DNA from: Enterococcus lacertideformus
Lineage (GTDB): Bacteria > Bacillota > Bacilli > Lactobacillales > Enterococcaceae
Assembly: GCA_015680865.1 (NCBI GenBank)
Contig: JADAKE010000016.1
Span: 62,001 to 126,000, forward strand
Reading direction: 5' to 3'
Length of the DNA stretch: 64,000 nucleotides
Positions 27,979-38,250 of this stretch are shown piece by piece (within the stretch, counting starts at the first letter, position 1; each line of letters starts with the position of its first letter). Position numbers and translations under genes: made by a program. The notes under the pieces were generated by a model that worked only from the letters and a program-made list of their open reading frames with translations, searched no databases and was not told the origin of the DNA.

Positions 27979-28635
27979 GTGATAGGAACAAAAAGTGATG
28001 AGTGGTTCATAACGAGCGAAGCCGGGGATCATAGTAGGTATTTTTGGGTTGTTGTCAAATATAGCATCCATTTGGACATGAACGATTTGAATATAATTAG
28101 TGGATTATTTGTATTGATAATCGTCACTTATGTTGGTTTTGTTTTAACTGGTATCCTGATGTTACGCAATTTTATTGAGGAATTATTGGGAAGTCGATCA
28201 ATAAAGGACGAAATTATCGCGAGGGAAAACCAAGTGATTTCTTATAAATCGATTTTGGGCTTTCCTGATTATTTAGTTCATAATTATGGACCAAATAAAA
28301 AATTTGCTTCTGTTCATATAGAAGTAGAAGATAGTTTAAGTTTAAATCAAGCCCACAAAATAATTGACATCATAGAAAAAGATTTTAAAAAATCTTTAGA
28401 CCTAGCTTTAGTTTGTTATGTGAATCCAGGAGCTGTCAATAATCAAATATATATTGAAATATTAAAACAATTAAAAGAAATAGTCAAAGAACTATGAGAA
28501 GAATTAAGTTTGCATGGTTTTTGCATGATTGGTCAAGGAAAAGAATTACAATTTTATGTCGTATGGTCTGAAAAATTTAAGCTTTCAGATGAAGAATTGA
28601 AAAAAGTTTGCGAAGTGAAATTACAGAAAAAATAG
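27979..28635 (+). pseudogene. Cation-diffusion-facilitator transporter, 5' deleted and with a stop
   Basis: What remains is the last two membrane helices (LNIISGLFVLIIVTYVGFVL) and the cytoplasmic ferredoxin-like domain of a CDF metal exporter: VISYKSILGFPDYLVHNYGP, NKKFASVHIEVEDSLSLNQA and HKIIDIIEKDF are typical. The four preceding helices with the metal-binding residues are missing, and no proper start codon is seen. A TGA at 28495-28497 interrupts the frame, which then continues (EELSLHGFCMIGQGKELQFY) to TAG 28633-28635. It begins only 10 bp after the ECF gene, so a deletion has joined the two. Confidence 0.75.
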
Positions 28636-28695
28636 GAGATCAGCAATTGGACAGAACTTTTGATCAAAAGTATATTTTGTATTGAAAAAAAATTT

Positions 28696-28733
28696 AAAAA
28701 GACTTTTTCGGCACTCGCTGAAAAAGTCTTTTT
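28696..28733. terminator. Bidirectional terminator
   Basis: AAAAAGACTTTTTC and GAAAAAGTCTTTTT form a perfect 14-bp stem around a 10-base loop, serving both the CDF remnant and the convergent RNase H-like gene. Confidence 0.9.
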
Positions 28734-29136
28734 AAAAATGGTTCAATTGTTTTTGTAAGGCTTGTCTAGCTAAATGGTCTGCGCCTTTGTTTTGATTCTC
28801 CGGAACCCATTGTAAAATCAATAATTGAAACTCTGGCAGTAGATCTTTTATTTTGTGAAAAAGGGGGATAAAACTGCTGTTATTTGTATAATCTTTATCA
28901 ATCGCGGATACAAGTACCTTGCTATCGGAATAACATAGAATTGTTTCACCATTTAGATTTCTTTGCTTTAATATTTCTAAAGTTTTTAAAAAGACTTCAA
29001 ATTCTGCCTGATGATTCGAACCTTCTGTAAGAGGAACAGCTAACTGTTCTTGCACCTGTTCATGAAGAATAAGAATTCCTCCACCACTGGGTCCTGGGTT
29101 GCCTTTTGTGGAGGCATCAATGTATACTTTGATAAT
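28732..29136 (-). CDS. RNase HI-like protein, start codon damaged
   Basis: The frame gives IIKVYIDASTKGNPGPSGGG, the start of an RNase H fold (first catalytic Asp in the IDAS strand). LAVPLTEGSNHQAEF (Glu), LCYSDSKVLVSAI (Asp) and ADHLARQAL (final Asp) follow, so all four acidic residues are present. The expected start would be ATGATTATC behind AAGGAG. The sequence reads AATATTATC instead, as if the G of ATG were lost, leaving ATT (29136) or an internal GTG (29055) as alternatives. The family cleaves RNA in RNA-DNA hybrids. It is divergent from ebsA, as in other enterococci. Confidence 0.7.
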   Translation of the reverse strand: MIKVYIDASTKGNPGPSGGGILILHEQVQEQLAVPLTEGSNHQAEFEVFLKTLEILKQRNLNGETILCYSDSKVLVSAIDKDYTNNSSFIPLFHKIKDLLPEFQLLILQWVPENQNKGADHLARQALQKQLNHF

Positions 29137-29171
29137 ATTAAGGAGCTCTCCTTTTTATAAAAACGGTGTTA

Positions 29172-29180
29172 TGCTATAAT
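29172..29180 (+). promoter_or_regulatory. Extended -10 promoter of ebsA
   Basis: TGCTATAAT (TG-n-TATAAT), about 34 bp before the ebsA start codon. Confidence 0.5.
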
Positions 29181-29213
29181 TATACCATTATAAAATAGAT
29201 GCGAGGTTTAAGA

Positions 29214-29621
29214 ATGAAAAAAATAATTCGCTGGCAGCCGGAATGGGCACAGACGATTATCTATTGGTCCTTATCTATGATCCTTTTATTTTTTAGTTTG
29301 ATTTTATCACTTGAAAATACTAGACCCTATTGGAAGAGTAATTTGGTCCTAGGGATATTTCTAGTTTTTTTATTTCTTGGTTATAGACGTTCTTTTATTC
29401 TATCAACTCACTCAATCAAAATCAGATATGCAGCTTTTTGGAAAGATCAAATTATTAAAGTACAAGATATTGATGAAGTCTTGCTTGCAAAACATGGGAT
29501 AAAAGTAAAATTCGTAGGAAAAAAAGAACCAACCATTTATCTTATGCAAAAGAACAAACAATCGTTTTTTTTAACCTATTTACATGAGAATGAATTGATT
29601 AGAAAAAAAGAAAAAAAGTAA
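29214..29621 (+). CDS. ebsA: EbsA-like membrane protein
   Basis: A 135-aa protein with two N-terminal membrane helices (IIYWSLSMILLFFSLILSL and LVLGIFLVFLFLGY) and a C-terminal PH-like cytoplasmic domain (STHSIKIRYAAFWKDQIIKV ... IDEVLLAKHGIKVKF). It resembles EbsA of Enterococcus faecalis, which lies near RNase H-like ebsB/ebsC-type genes and is named for a role in surface binding substance; its real function is unclear. TTG 29199 is in frame, but GAGGTTTAAGA precedes ATG 29214. The lysine-rich end (RKKEKK) is intact. Confidence 0.6.
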   Translation: MKKIIRWQPEWAQTIIYWSLSMILLFFSLILSLENTRPYWKSNLVLGIFLVFLFLGYRRSFILSTHSIKIRYAAFWKDQIIKVQDIDEVLLAKHGIKVKFVGKKEPTIYLMQKNKQSFFLTYLHENELIRKKEKK

Positions 29622-30627
29622 AATTTGGTCAGTATTTAGAATAAGCTGATTAAATATAATCTTTCAATGAGGATGTGCCAGGACTGGATAACATCAAGAA
29701 GTAAGAATAAATTTTTCCAAGTTAACAAGTATATTTCCCTTTTAATCGATTTAAGTAAAAGCAGAGGCTGGGAATTCGTTTGGGCATGTTCCCCTTATAT
29801 AGGACACTGAAAGATGAAGTGGCTTATACTTATATAGGGGGAGTTTTGTATGACTAAAAGAAAAATAAAACTCAGTCCTAAAGTACGGCCATTTTTTGCA
29901 GGAATAGCTCTGAGAAAGTTAGTCTAAACTGTTTGATTAAAAAAGCATTGTAGCTACTAGTACTAGGAGAAGATAGATGATTCTTTACAAAAAATGAAAA
30001 GACACTGGCTAGTTTGCTAACTACAAGAAAAAGCAAGATCTTATCAAGAGAGTTGAAATATAAGAAAGTTACAGACTTACTTATCTGGAATTTAAGATGG
30101 ATTAAATTTCATTAGAAACACGGACTCCTTAATAAAAACTACTTGAGCAAGGATAGCAGATATCTAATATTTAACGAAAAGCTAATCTACTCTTATTTAG
30201 ATTCTTACTTTAAAAAAATATCACTTGGCTTACGTATGTGATATATAGTGAATATCTTACATAATTCTTAAAATTTTTTTTTCATAAAAAAAAGGAGAAA
30301 TACAATAAATTTTTTCACTTATAATAATTTTGATATTTTAAATTAAGTAAAAAAGAAAAAGACAGAAATCATATTGAACGGTACGAACCACATAATTGTT
30401 TATACAACTCAATCGAAAGAAGGAACCTGAAAAGTGTTGGAAACAAATTAAAGAAGTTTGTTAATTATTAGGGAGTAAGCTAATTTTCTACCAATAAATA
30501 GTCAAGATAGAGAGGATTGGTCTTTTTTACAAAATGAAAAATAATCCTTGATAATCGACTCAGTAAAAATAAACATAGAGGTGAAGTAACTAAGTAATAG
30601 CAAATTAAATATATGGGAGTAATGAAA
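29622..30627. other. 1-kb stretch without a supportable gene
   Basis: AT-rich, with many stops in all frames. It contains AGAGGCTGGGAATTCG at 29764 (start of a dispersed-repeat-like element), and a short ORF at 29850 (MTKRKIKLSPKVRPFFAG...) preceded by GGGGGAG that stops after 25 codons. A coding-like stretch near 30380-30470 (ERYEPHNCLYNSIERR...) has no start. These look like remnants of accessory DNA; I cannot name them. Confidence 0.4.
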
Positions 30628-32298
30628 ATGGAAAAAGACAATATACATATAGAGATTGAAGAATTAGTGGATTGGATAAAAGTGAAGGACCGAAAAGCTA
30701 CTCGTTTTTTAGCATTAACTGAAGTCGGTGTAAAAGAAATTCGTTTCCTCATTAACCATTATCTTCAGTCCTTAACCGCAGAAGAAAAACAAGACTTGAT
30801 ACAGTATACAGTTATAAATACTGAAGCAACCCGCTGTAATTTTTATCTTAGAAAAAATGGAACAGTAGAAGGTTTGAAAGCAATTATAGATCATTTCTCT
30901 CCTATATAGGATACACTCAAAGAACTCTCGATAAAATCGTTGATCATATTGAAACAAAACAAATTTTGAATCGGAAAAATTTGAAAAAAGAACTGTTGCT
31001 AAATACAGAAGCATATAGATGTAACATGCTTCTCAAAAAAAGTGTTTTAATGAAGGTTTAAAAGTAATAGAAGATTATTTATTATCAAAGAGTTATACTA
31101 CCGCTTTTATTTGTTAATTATTCAATCATTTAGACTGGCCTCTCTCTATTGATTACGAAGAATTAAAAAAGTAATTAATAATAAAAAATGAAAAAAGTTA
31201 TTGTCGTCGCTATCTAACAGGAGGTGTAACGATGGAGAAGTTAAGGGGGGCTTGAAGATTATTTTTCTTCAAAAGACTACTCTTTAGAAGCGCTCAGTCA
31301 AATTTTTAATGATACTATTTTCCCTTCATCTTCGGATCATAACAAGATTAAAAAATCTCTTATCTTAAAAATTGAAACAAGAAAGTTTAATAAATTTATT
31401 ATTAAAAACGGCTATTTTCGCTCTATGGATATTGAAAACTATAGAGTTGGGTTAGAGGCAATCAAAAACTACTATGAAAAAAGAGCGTTTCCTTTAGAAT
31501 TTTCTCTTAAGATTATTGAAGGATCACTTTTGGATAATTCTTTCAAGGTTTCATTTGAACTTGAGCATTTTAATCGTTATTTGAAAGAATTAGGGACAGA
31601 GGCAGGACTGAAGGTAATTAAGAATGAGCTTATTTTAAAAGATTGTTCAAATCAATTATTGAGTATGATCGTAGAGGGACTTCACTTACCATTGTCTGTT
31701 GATAAGGAGGACTTGAAAAAAGAATTAATTGTAGGGACTGAGATCGAAAATTGGAATAGCTATCTTGAAAGTATGATCCCTGAATGGAGGTGGTATACAT
31801 TGAAAAAGCATTTATTATCAAAAGAATATAGTCAAGAAATACTTTTTCAAATCATTGAAGGGATTGAACCAACTAAATTACCACCAGATATGAATTTAAT
31901 GGAGCAAAAAAAAGCTGCTTGCTGAGGCTAAAAAAATATATCGCATGAATAAAAAAACACAGAAGCAAAGAAAAGAAAAAGGGCATTCAAAAATTCGTTT
32001 TATGTTCGTCTACAAATTGAATCTTTTTTTTAAGATTAGGGATCTCCTTCTGAAGTGGTATATTAATTTAAAAAGAAAAAAAGAGAATACACAAAAGCCC
32101 CAAAATAAAAAACAGAAGGAAGACTTAGCACTCTCCAAGAGAATAAAGGAGAATGGTTCATTAAAAAAAGGAATGAAGGATATCAGAAAGATTCACCAAA
32201 ACTCTGATTTTAAGCCTAAAATAAATATCTCGAGAATGATTCAAAAAGATGTGAAGCCACAGAGGTCACGAAGGGGTGAGAAAAGTATTGAGCTTTAA
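30628..32298 (+). pseudogene. Degraded gene for an alpha-helical tandem-repeat protein with a basic tail
   Basis: Joining frames from ATG 30628 (GGGAG upstream) gives a protein of about 555 residues made of five to six repeats of roughly 57-65 residues. The shared pattern is LKKELI..TE......YL...G...GLK.I..YL.SK.YS.E.L..IIEG...PL. Clear units are TEATRCNFYLRKNGTVEGLK, TEAYRCNMLLKK...NEGLKVIEDYL, EELKK.LIIKNEKSYCRRYL and EDLKKELIVGTEIENWNSYL. A very basic tail follows (31930-32298). Lesions: a shift near 30905, a shift in 7 A (31034-31040), TAA at 31115 and 31172, a shift in 6 G (31245-31250) and a shift in 8 A (about 31906-31913). I do not recognise the family. Confidence 0.65.
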
Positions 32299-32518
32299 GA
32301 GTTTAGCTATTGGACAGTACGAACTAAGTGGTAAAGGGCATCAAGTAACCGCTGACGCAACAAGCTTATAAATCTAGAAATAACTTCTCATATTTTTTGT
32401 TTTTTTCACAAATTTTCTGTAGAAGCTACTTGTGGAATATCGTTTATTTCTATGAGGTCAGCAATAGAATTTAGTACCAGCTTCGATTTTCTCTATAAAT
32501 ACTTTCTAATTTAAAGAG

Positions 32519-32695
32519 AGTATGGAACAAAAGTAAAGATTCCTTTTGTTTCACACTCTAAATACGAATAAACGGCGGGAGCAGAAGCAACTCCTTCTGA
32601 AATAAGCTGAAATTCACAAAAATTCGAAAAGCAGTTTCCGTGAATTTCAGCTTATTTCTTGGAGTTAAACAATTCTGTCCCAGCCTCTGTTTAAT
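32519..32695. repeat. Dispersed intergenic repeat, copy 2 (inverted, with an inserted hairpin)
   Basis: The reverse complement of the 23409 repeat: ACAAAAGTAAAGATTCCTTT, TGTTTCACACTCTAAATACG, AATAAACGGCGGGAGCAGAA, ending TCTGTCCCAGCCTCTG. In the middle lies a long hairpin: AAATAAGCTGAAATTCAC pairs perfectly with GTGAATTTCAGCTTATTT, flanked by AACTCC/GGAGTT. It sits between the repeat-protein pseudogene and the convergent csp gene and probably terminates both. Confidence 0.75.
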
Positions 32696-32699
32696 TATC

Positions 32700-32945
32700 T
32701 TACATTATTCTTTTTGTTTTTCTTATTTCGTTTAGATCATTTTTTTTTACATGAGCCGCTTGTGTACCACGGTTTCCTTCAATTACTTCAAATTCTACCT
32801 GTTGATTTTCTTCAAGCGTTTTGAAGCCGTCTTCTTCAATTGCGGTAAAATGGACGAATATTTCTTCTGTCTCATCATAACTAATAAATCCATAACCTTT
32901 TTTGTTGTCAAACCATTTTACAATTCCTGTGGTCAAAGCACTCAC
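32700..32945 (-). CDS. Cold-shock protein, CspA family
   Basis: An OB-fold RNA/DNA chaperone. RNP1 (NKKGYGFISYDE) and RNP2 (EIFVHFTAIEEDGFKTL) are both present; GIVKWFDNKKG is the standard beginning. The frame starts at GTG 32945 (MSALTTGIVKW) or at TTG 32936; AAAGGTC stands 3 and 12 bases upstream respectively, so the start is uncertain. At up to 81 aa it has a slightly long C-terminus (NEIRKTKRIM) compared with the usual 66-70. Monocistronic. Confidence 0.85.
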   Translation of the reverse strand: MSALTTGIVKWFDNKKGYGFISYDETEEIFVHFTAIEEDGFKTLEENQQVEFEVIEGNRGTQAAHVKKNDLNEIRKTKRIM

Positions 32946-33118
32946 GACCTTTCTAAAGTCTGATCATAGCTTACATTGTAAAGAGTATTTATATATACGT
33001 CAATTAAATAAAAAAAGTAATCTTTGCTATTTTTTTTAAACTAAAAAAAGGTATAATAACAACAACTGAACAAAATGGTTTATTCTTTTGTAAAAAGTTC
33101 GTGTAAAGGAGTGTTTTT

Positions 33119-34786
33119 ATGAAAAATGACTTACAAATATCACAAGAAGTAGAACTAAAACCGATTATTGAAATTGCTGGAAAAATGGATATCAAACAAG
33201 ATGACTTAGAACTTTATGGAAAATACAAGGCAAAAATCAATTTTTCTACGATTAAGAAATTAAAGCAAAAAGAGGATGGCCACTTGATTTTGGTGACATC
33301 GATCAATCCAACACCTGCAGGCGAAGGAAAGTCGACGGTGACAGTTGGACTTGGCGATGCGTTGAATCAAATCGACAAAAGAGCAGTAATTGCTTTAAGA
33401 GAACCATCTCTGGGTCCTGTCATGGGCATCAAAGGTGGGGCTACTGGCGGTGGTTATGCACAAGTATTGCCGATGGAGGACATTAATTTACATTTTACAG
33501 GTGACATGCACGCGATTACTGCTGCAAATAATGCGTTATCAGCCTTCCTAGACAATCATATTCATCAAGGTAATGGACTAAATATTGATACTCGGCGTGT
33601 GATTTGGAAGCGAGTAGTTGATTTAAATGATCGCGAGCTAAGAAAAGTAATTGTTGGTTTAGGAGGACCGATTCAGGGTGTCCCTAGAGAAGATGGTTTT
33701 GATATTACTGTTGCTAGTGAGATCATGGCTATTTTATGTTTGGCCAGAGATATAGATGATTTAAAAACAAGACTGGCTCGTATCGTAGTAGGCTATACGT
33801 TTGAACGTCAGCCAGTGACCGTAGGTGAGCTGAAAGTAGAAGGAGCTACCTTGTTACTAAAAGAGGCAATCAAACCTAACCTAGTTCAAACTATCTATGG
33901 TACGCCAGCCTTTGTTCATGGAGGACCTTTTGCTAATATTGCACACGGATGTAATAGTGTATTAGCTACAGAAACAGCCCTTAAACTAGGAGATTATGTA
34001 GTGACTGAGGCGGGGTTCGGCGCAGATCTTGGTGGAGAAAAATTTTGGGATATCAAGGTACCAAACTTAAAAAAAGCACCTGATGTGATTGTACTTGTAG
34101 CGACTGTACGTGCATTAAAAATGCACGGGGGAGCAACGAAGGATCAGTTAAAAGTAGAGAATTTAGCTGCGCTGAAAAGCGGGTTTAGTAATTTGAAGCG
34201 TCACATCCATAATATGGAAAATTACCGTATACCAGTACTTGTAGCAATTAATGAATTTATGACAGACACAGAAGCTGAGCTTTCTTTATTAGAACATCTT
34301 TGTGAAGATCAAGGTGTGATCGCTGAGCGTGTAAGTGTTTGGGAACACGGCGCTGACGGAGGCGTAAATTTAGCAGAAGCGGTAGTGCGTGCCGTTAACA
34401 GCCAACAAGCAAATTACCGTCCGTTATATCATTTTGCAGACACGATTGAAGAAAAAGCAGAAACCATCGTGAAACAAATTTATGGTGTTAAGGATGTAGC
34501 CTTTAGTAAGAAAGCAGAAAAACAAATCAAAGAATTTGTTTATAATGGTTGGGACAAATTACCGATTTGTATGGCAAAAACCCAATATTCTTTTTCGGAT
34601 GATCCTACATTATTGGGCGCTCCAGAAGGATTCACCATTACGATTCGCGAATTTGTTCCTAAACTAGGTGCAGGATTTATCGTTGCCTTAACTGGGGATG
34701 TTATGACGATGCCTGGACTTCCTAAAAAACCAGCTGCTTTGAATATGGATGTGACGAGTGATGGCGAAGTAATCGGACTATTTTAG
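33119..34786 (+). CDS. fhs: Formate-tetrahydrofolate ligase
   Basis: Makes 10-formyl-THF from formate, ATP and THF for purine and initiator tRNA synthesis. The P-loop-like [18 protein letters not shown], the folate region [38 protein letters not shown] and [17 protein letters not shown] are all standard. 555 aa is the usual length. RBS AAAGGAG. TATAAT at 33052-33057 may be the -10 of its promoter. Intact. Confidence 0.95.
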   Translation: MKNDLQISQEVELKPIIEIAGKMDIKQDDLELYGKYKAKINFSTIKKLKQKEDGHLILVTSINPTPAGEGKSTVTVGLGDALNQIDKRAVIALREPSLGPVMGIKGGATGGGYAQVLPMEDINLHFTGDMHAITAANNALSAFLDNHIHQGNGLNIDTRRVIWKRVVDLNDRELRKVIVGLGGPIQGVPREDGFDITVASEIMAILCLARDIDDLKTRLARIVVGYTFERQPVTVGELKVEGATLLLKEAIKPNLVQTIYGTPAFVHGGPFANIAHGCNSVLATETALKLGDYVVTEAGFGADLGGEKFWDIKVPNLKKAPDVIVLVATVRALKMHGGATKDQLKVENLAALKSGFSNLKRHIHNMENYRIPVLVAINEFMTDTEAELSLLEHLCEDQGVIAERVSVWEHGADGGVNLAEAVVRAVNSQQANYRPLYHFADTIEEKAETIVKQIYGVKDVAFSKKAEKQIKEFVYNGWDKLPICMAKTQYSFSDDPTLLGAPEGFTITIREFVPKLGAGFIVALTGDVMTMPGLPKKPAALNMDVTSDGEVIGLF

Positions 34787-34820
34787 CTAGAAGTCGTGAA
34801 AAGGTTGTTCTGTGTCAAGC

Positions 34821-34877
34821 AATAAGAACGAGTAGAGAAAAGCAGTTCCTGATGTTTTTTCTCTATTGGGACTTATT
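34821..34877. other. Hairpin downstream of fhs
   Basis: AATAAG/CTTATT outer and TAGAGAAAA/TTTTCTCTA inner arms. No strong T-run follows, so it may be a processing or weak termination structure. From here to 35080 there is no supportable gene. Confidence 0.4.
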
Positions 34878-35100
34878 GTCTTAGATACAAGCTTTTGAAT
34901 ACTGTTTATTCAGACATAAAAGGAAAGGAAAAATAATCAACTCTTTTATCTGGTATGGATTCAGTTATTCTTTCGCTGGTTTTATCGTGATCGTTTCTCA
35001 CCAAAATGACTTTTTATCTTTGGATTTTTCAGGTTCTAGGATATACACTTTCTTGTTATTGTATTTTAAGGTATACTAAAGCGTAATAAGGAGGTGCGTT

Positions 35101-35351
35101 ATGGAAGTTCGATTTATAAGACAAACAGGTTTTTATGGAATGGGTAGCCCGATACAATTGCGAATCAATGGAAAAAAAAGCAAAACTTGAACCACAATCA
35201 ATCAGTAACAATGGCGTTGGAAACGCCGTTTACCATGCAAGTTTCGTTTTATGGGTTGAAGAGTCCGATTTATAAAGTAGCGCACCCGAGTAGAAAATAT
35301 GTAATCAAAATGAATCTTGTATTATTGCAGAGCTATCCTTTTTTATATTAA
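35101..35351 (+). pseudogene. Small hypothetical protein, frameshifted in an A-run
   Basis: A very good ribosome site (AAGGAGGTGCGTT) precedes ATG 35101. The frame MEVRFIRQTGFYGMGSPIQL stops after 29 codons, just past a run of 8 A (35172-35179). With 9 A it would continue as KKQNLNHNQSVTMALETPFT and on to TAA at 35349, about 83 residues in all. The two halves share a motif, FYGMGSPI and FYGLKSPI, suggesting an internal duplication. Function unknown. Confidence 0.5.
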
Positions 35352-35381
35352 GAATAAGGCTTATCTAATTTAAGGAGGAGA

Positions 35382-36083
35382 ATGATGATGAATTCTGATG
35401 TTTTTTTGAGTAGTTTTAATCGAATTGAAAAATGGATGAGAAAGGAAGCAGGTAATGCTCGTAATATGGGATTTTCTGAATTAGTACGCAGCCTCGCACA
35501 AAGAAAGCATGCAGTGATTCGAAAATATGAAGATGATTTACTTCAGCTTGCTCAATTAAGAAATGCAATTGTTCATGACCGAATTGCGGTTGACTTCGTC
35601 ATAGCTGAACCAAATGATTGGGCGGTAAATAAAATCCAGCATATCGAAAAAGAATTGATTCATCCTGAAACGGTCTTGCCACGTTTTGCCAAACATGTCA
35701 CTGGCTTTGAGCGTGATTTACCTTTACTTGACCTATTAGGGACAATCGCTCAAAAAAGGTATTCTCAGTTTCCTATCTATAACAAAGGAAAATTTGAAGC
35801 GTTAGTGACCTTACGTATGATCGGTTTTTGGCTGGCCAAAGAAAGTCAAAAAGGAACAATTGTTTTGACTCATAAAAAAGCTGCAGACTTGATTTTTAAG
35901 GATGGAAAACATGCAAACTATCATTTTGTTTCAGCGAAAACTTATATTTATGAGGTAGAGGCTATGTTTCGGGAACAAGAGACATTGGAAGCCGTTTTGA
36001 TTACGAAAGATGGAAATCCAAATGGGAATCTATTAGGAATCATTAGACCTAGGGATATTTATCATCAAGTAGAAAAGGAATGA
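35382..36083 (+). CDS. CBS-domain-like protein
   Basis: A 233-aa soluble protein. The N-terminal 85 residues are helical (FNRIEKWMRKEAGNARNMGF, LQLAQLRNAIVHDRIAVDFV), resembling small HEPN-like or DUF4145-like helical domains. The second half has the pattern of a CBS pair: LLGTIAQKRYSQFPIYNKGK and LEAVLITKDGNPNGNLLGII, RPRDIYHQV. CBS pairs usually bind adenosyl nucleotides. GGAGG stands directly before three consecutive ATGs, so the start may be 35382, 35385 or 35388. It ends four bases before lspA. Intact. Confidence 0.65.
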   Translation: MMMNSDVFLSSFNRIEKWMRKEAGNARNMGFSELVRSLAQRKHAVIRKYEDDLLQLAQLRNAIVHDRIAVDFVIAEPNDWAVNKIQHIEKELIHPETVLPRFAKHVTGFERDLPLLDLLGTIAQKRYSQFPIYNKGKFEALVTLRMIGFWLAKESQKGTIVLTHKKAADLIFKDGKHANYHFVSAKTYIYEVEAMFREQETLEAVLITKDGNPNGNLLGIIRPRDIYHQVEKE

Positions 36084-36087
36084 TTTT

Positions 36088-36552
36088 TTGTTAGCAATTT
36101 ATTTTATTATTAGTGGATTATTAGTCGCAATCGATCAATGGATAAAGTGGTGGATCGTTAATGATTTATCATTAGGAGAAACAAAGAATTTGATTCCTGG
36201 GGTCTTATCTTTGAATCATATACGTAATACAGGCGCAGCCTGGAGTATATTGGAAGGGAAAATGTGGCTATTTGCCATTATAACGATAATTGCGGTGATC
36301 GTAGTGATTGCATTGATGATCAAGAATCGAGCACATGGTAGTCGCTGGTTGATGATTGGGCTAAGTTTGATCCTAGCGGGCGCTATCGGCAATTTTATTG
36401 ATCGAGTTCGGCTTGGTTATGTTGTGGATATGTTCCAAACAGATTTTATGGATTTTCCAATTTTTAATGTGGCTGACATTACTCTTGTTTGTGGTGTGAT
36501 TTGTATTTTGATATATATTATTTTAGATGAAAAGGAACAAGGGAAAAAATGA
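36088..36552 (+). CDS. lspA: Lipoprotein signal peptidase
   Basis: Signal peptidase II, a four-helix membrane aspartyl protease that removes signal peptides from lipid-modified prolipoproteins. Seen: VAIDQWIKWW in helix 1, NTGAAWS, and the two catalytic aspartates in GAIGNFIDRVRLGYVVD and FNVADITL. The start is TTG 36088 (MLAIYF...) with AAAGGAA upstream. 154 aa, normal. The next gene, rluD, starts four bases before the end, the usual lspA-rluD arrangement. Confidence 0.93.
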   Translation: MLAIYFIISGLLVAIDQWIKWWIVNDLSLGETKNLIPGVLSLNHIRNTGAAWSILEGKMWLFAIITIIAVIVVIALMIKNRAHGSRWLMIGLSLILAGAIGNFIDRVRLGYVVDMFQTDFMDFPIFNVADITLVCGVICILIYIILDEKEQGKK

Positions 36553-37460
36553 CAGAATTAAAAGCAAAAATTCAACAAGAAACAGGACGTATCGATAAAG
36601 TAATTACTGGGCTGTTCAATCATTATAGTCGTTCACAAGTCCAGCATTGGCTAAAAGAAGGTGCTGTTTCAGTGAATGGACAAGTGGTGAAGGCAAACTA
36701 CAAAGTAAAACCAAATGATGAATTAATGATTGTAGTCCCTGAACCAGAAATTTTATTGATCCAAGCAGAAGATATTCCTTTAGAAATTGTTTATGAAGAT
36801 GAAGCTGTTGCCGTTATTAATAAACCACAGGGGATGGTGGTTCATCCTTCAGCTGGGCATCCAAATGGCACGATGGTTAATGCATTGATGTATCACGTCA
36901 AAGATCTTTCTACGATCAATGGGATGATTCGCCCAGGAATCGTTCATAGAATTGATAAAGATACTTCCGGCTTGTTGATGGTTGCGAAAAATGATCAAGC
37001 GCATGAATCTTTGGCAAAGCAGTTAAAAGATAAAACTTCTTTAAGAAAATATGTGGCACTTGTCCATGGTATCATTCCTCACGAGAAAGGAACGATCAAT
37101 GCACCTATAGGACGTTCTAAGGTGAATCGCAAAATGCAAGCTATCAGAGAAGATGGTAAACCAGCAGTGACGCATTTCAATGTATTGGAACGTTTTAATG
37201 AATTTACTTTAGTCGAATTAACGCTAGAAACAGGACGGACTCATCAGATCCGTGTGCACATGAAATATATTGGCTATCCTTTAGCAGGCGATCCTGTGTA
37301 TGGACCAAGTAAAACGTTAAAAGGCAACGGACAGTTTCTTCATGCAAAATTATTAGGGTTTGCCCATCCTGTGACTGGTGAAATAATGGTATTTGAATCA
37401 TCACTTCCAGAAGTGTTTAAAAAAACTTTAGAAAAATTAAGAAAAAATGTTGCATTTTAA
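36549..37460 (+). CDS. rluD: Ribosomal large-subunit pseudouridine synthase D-type
   Basis: A RluA-family pseudouridine synthase acting on 23S rRNA. The N-terminal S4 domain (about 12-75, SRSQVQHWLKEGAVSVNG) is followed by the catalytic domain with VINKPQGMVVHP, HRIDKDTSGLL (catalytic Asp) and GRTHQIRVHM. 303 aa, normal. It overlaps lspA by four bases and is followed by the pyr promoter. Intact. Confidence 0.92.
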   Translation: MTELKAKIQQETGRIDKVITGLFNHYSRSQVQHWLKEGAVSVNGQVVKANYKVKPNDELMIVVPEPEILLIQAEDIPLEIVYEDEAVAVINKPQGMVVHPSAGHPNGTMVNALMYHVKDLSTINGMIRPGIVHRIDKDTSGLLMVAKNDQAHESLAKQLKDKTSLRKYVALVHGIIPHEKGTINAPIGRSKVNRKMQAIREDGKPAVTHFNVLERFNEFTLVELTLETGRTHQIRVHMKYIGYPLAGDPVYGPSKTLKGNGQFLHAKLLGFAHPVTGEIMVFESSLPEVFKKTLEKLRKNVAF

Positions 37461-37478
37461 TTAAGATAACGGTATAGT
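37450..37478 (+). promoter_or_regulatory. Sigma-A promoter of the pyr operon
   Basis: TTGCAT (37450-37455), 17 bp, TATAGT (37473-37478). The -35 overlaps the last codons of rluD. Confidence 0.65.
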
Positions 37479-37528
37479 GTTTAGTAATAAAAGAACAAAA
37501 AAATTTCATAATTAGTTCCTTTAAGTTT

Positions 37529-38239
<711 letters not shown>

Positions 38240-38250
38240 GAGTATGAGAC

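Noticed and set aside
29800-29930. Left end of an IS3-type insertion sequence (GGACACTGAAAG and a start-like ORF MTKRKIKLSPK)
   Set aside because: The frame stops after 25 codons and no inverted repeat or transposase motif can be shown. Kept only as a remark in the gap entry.
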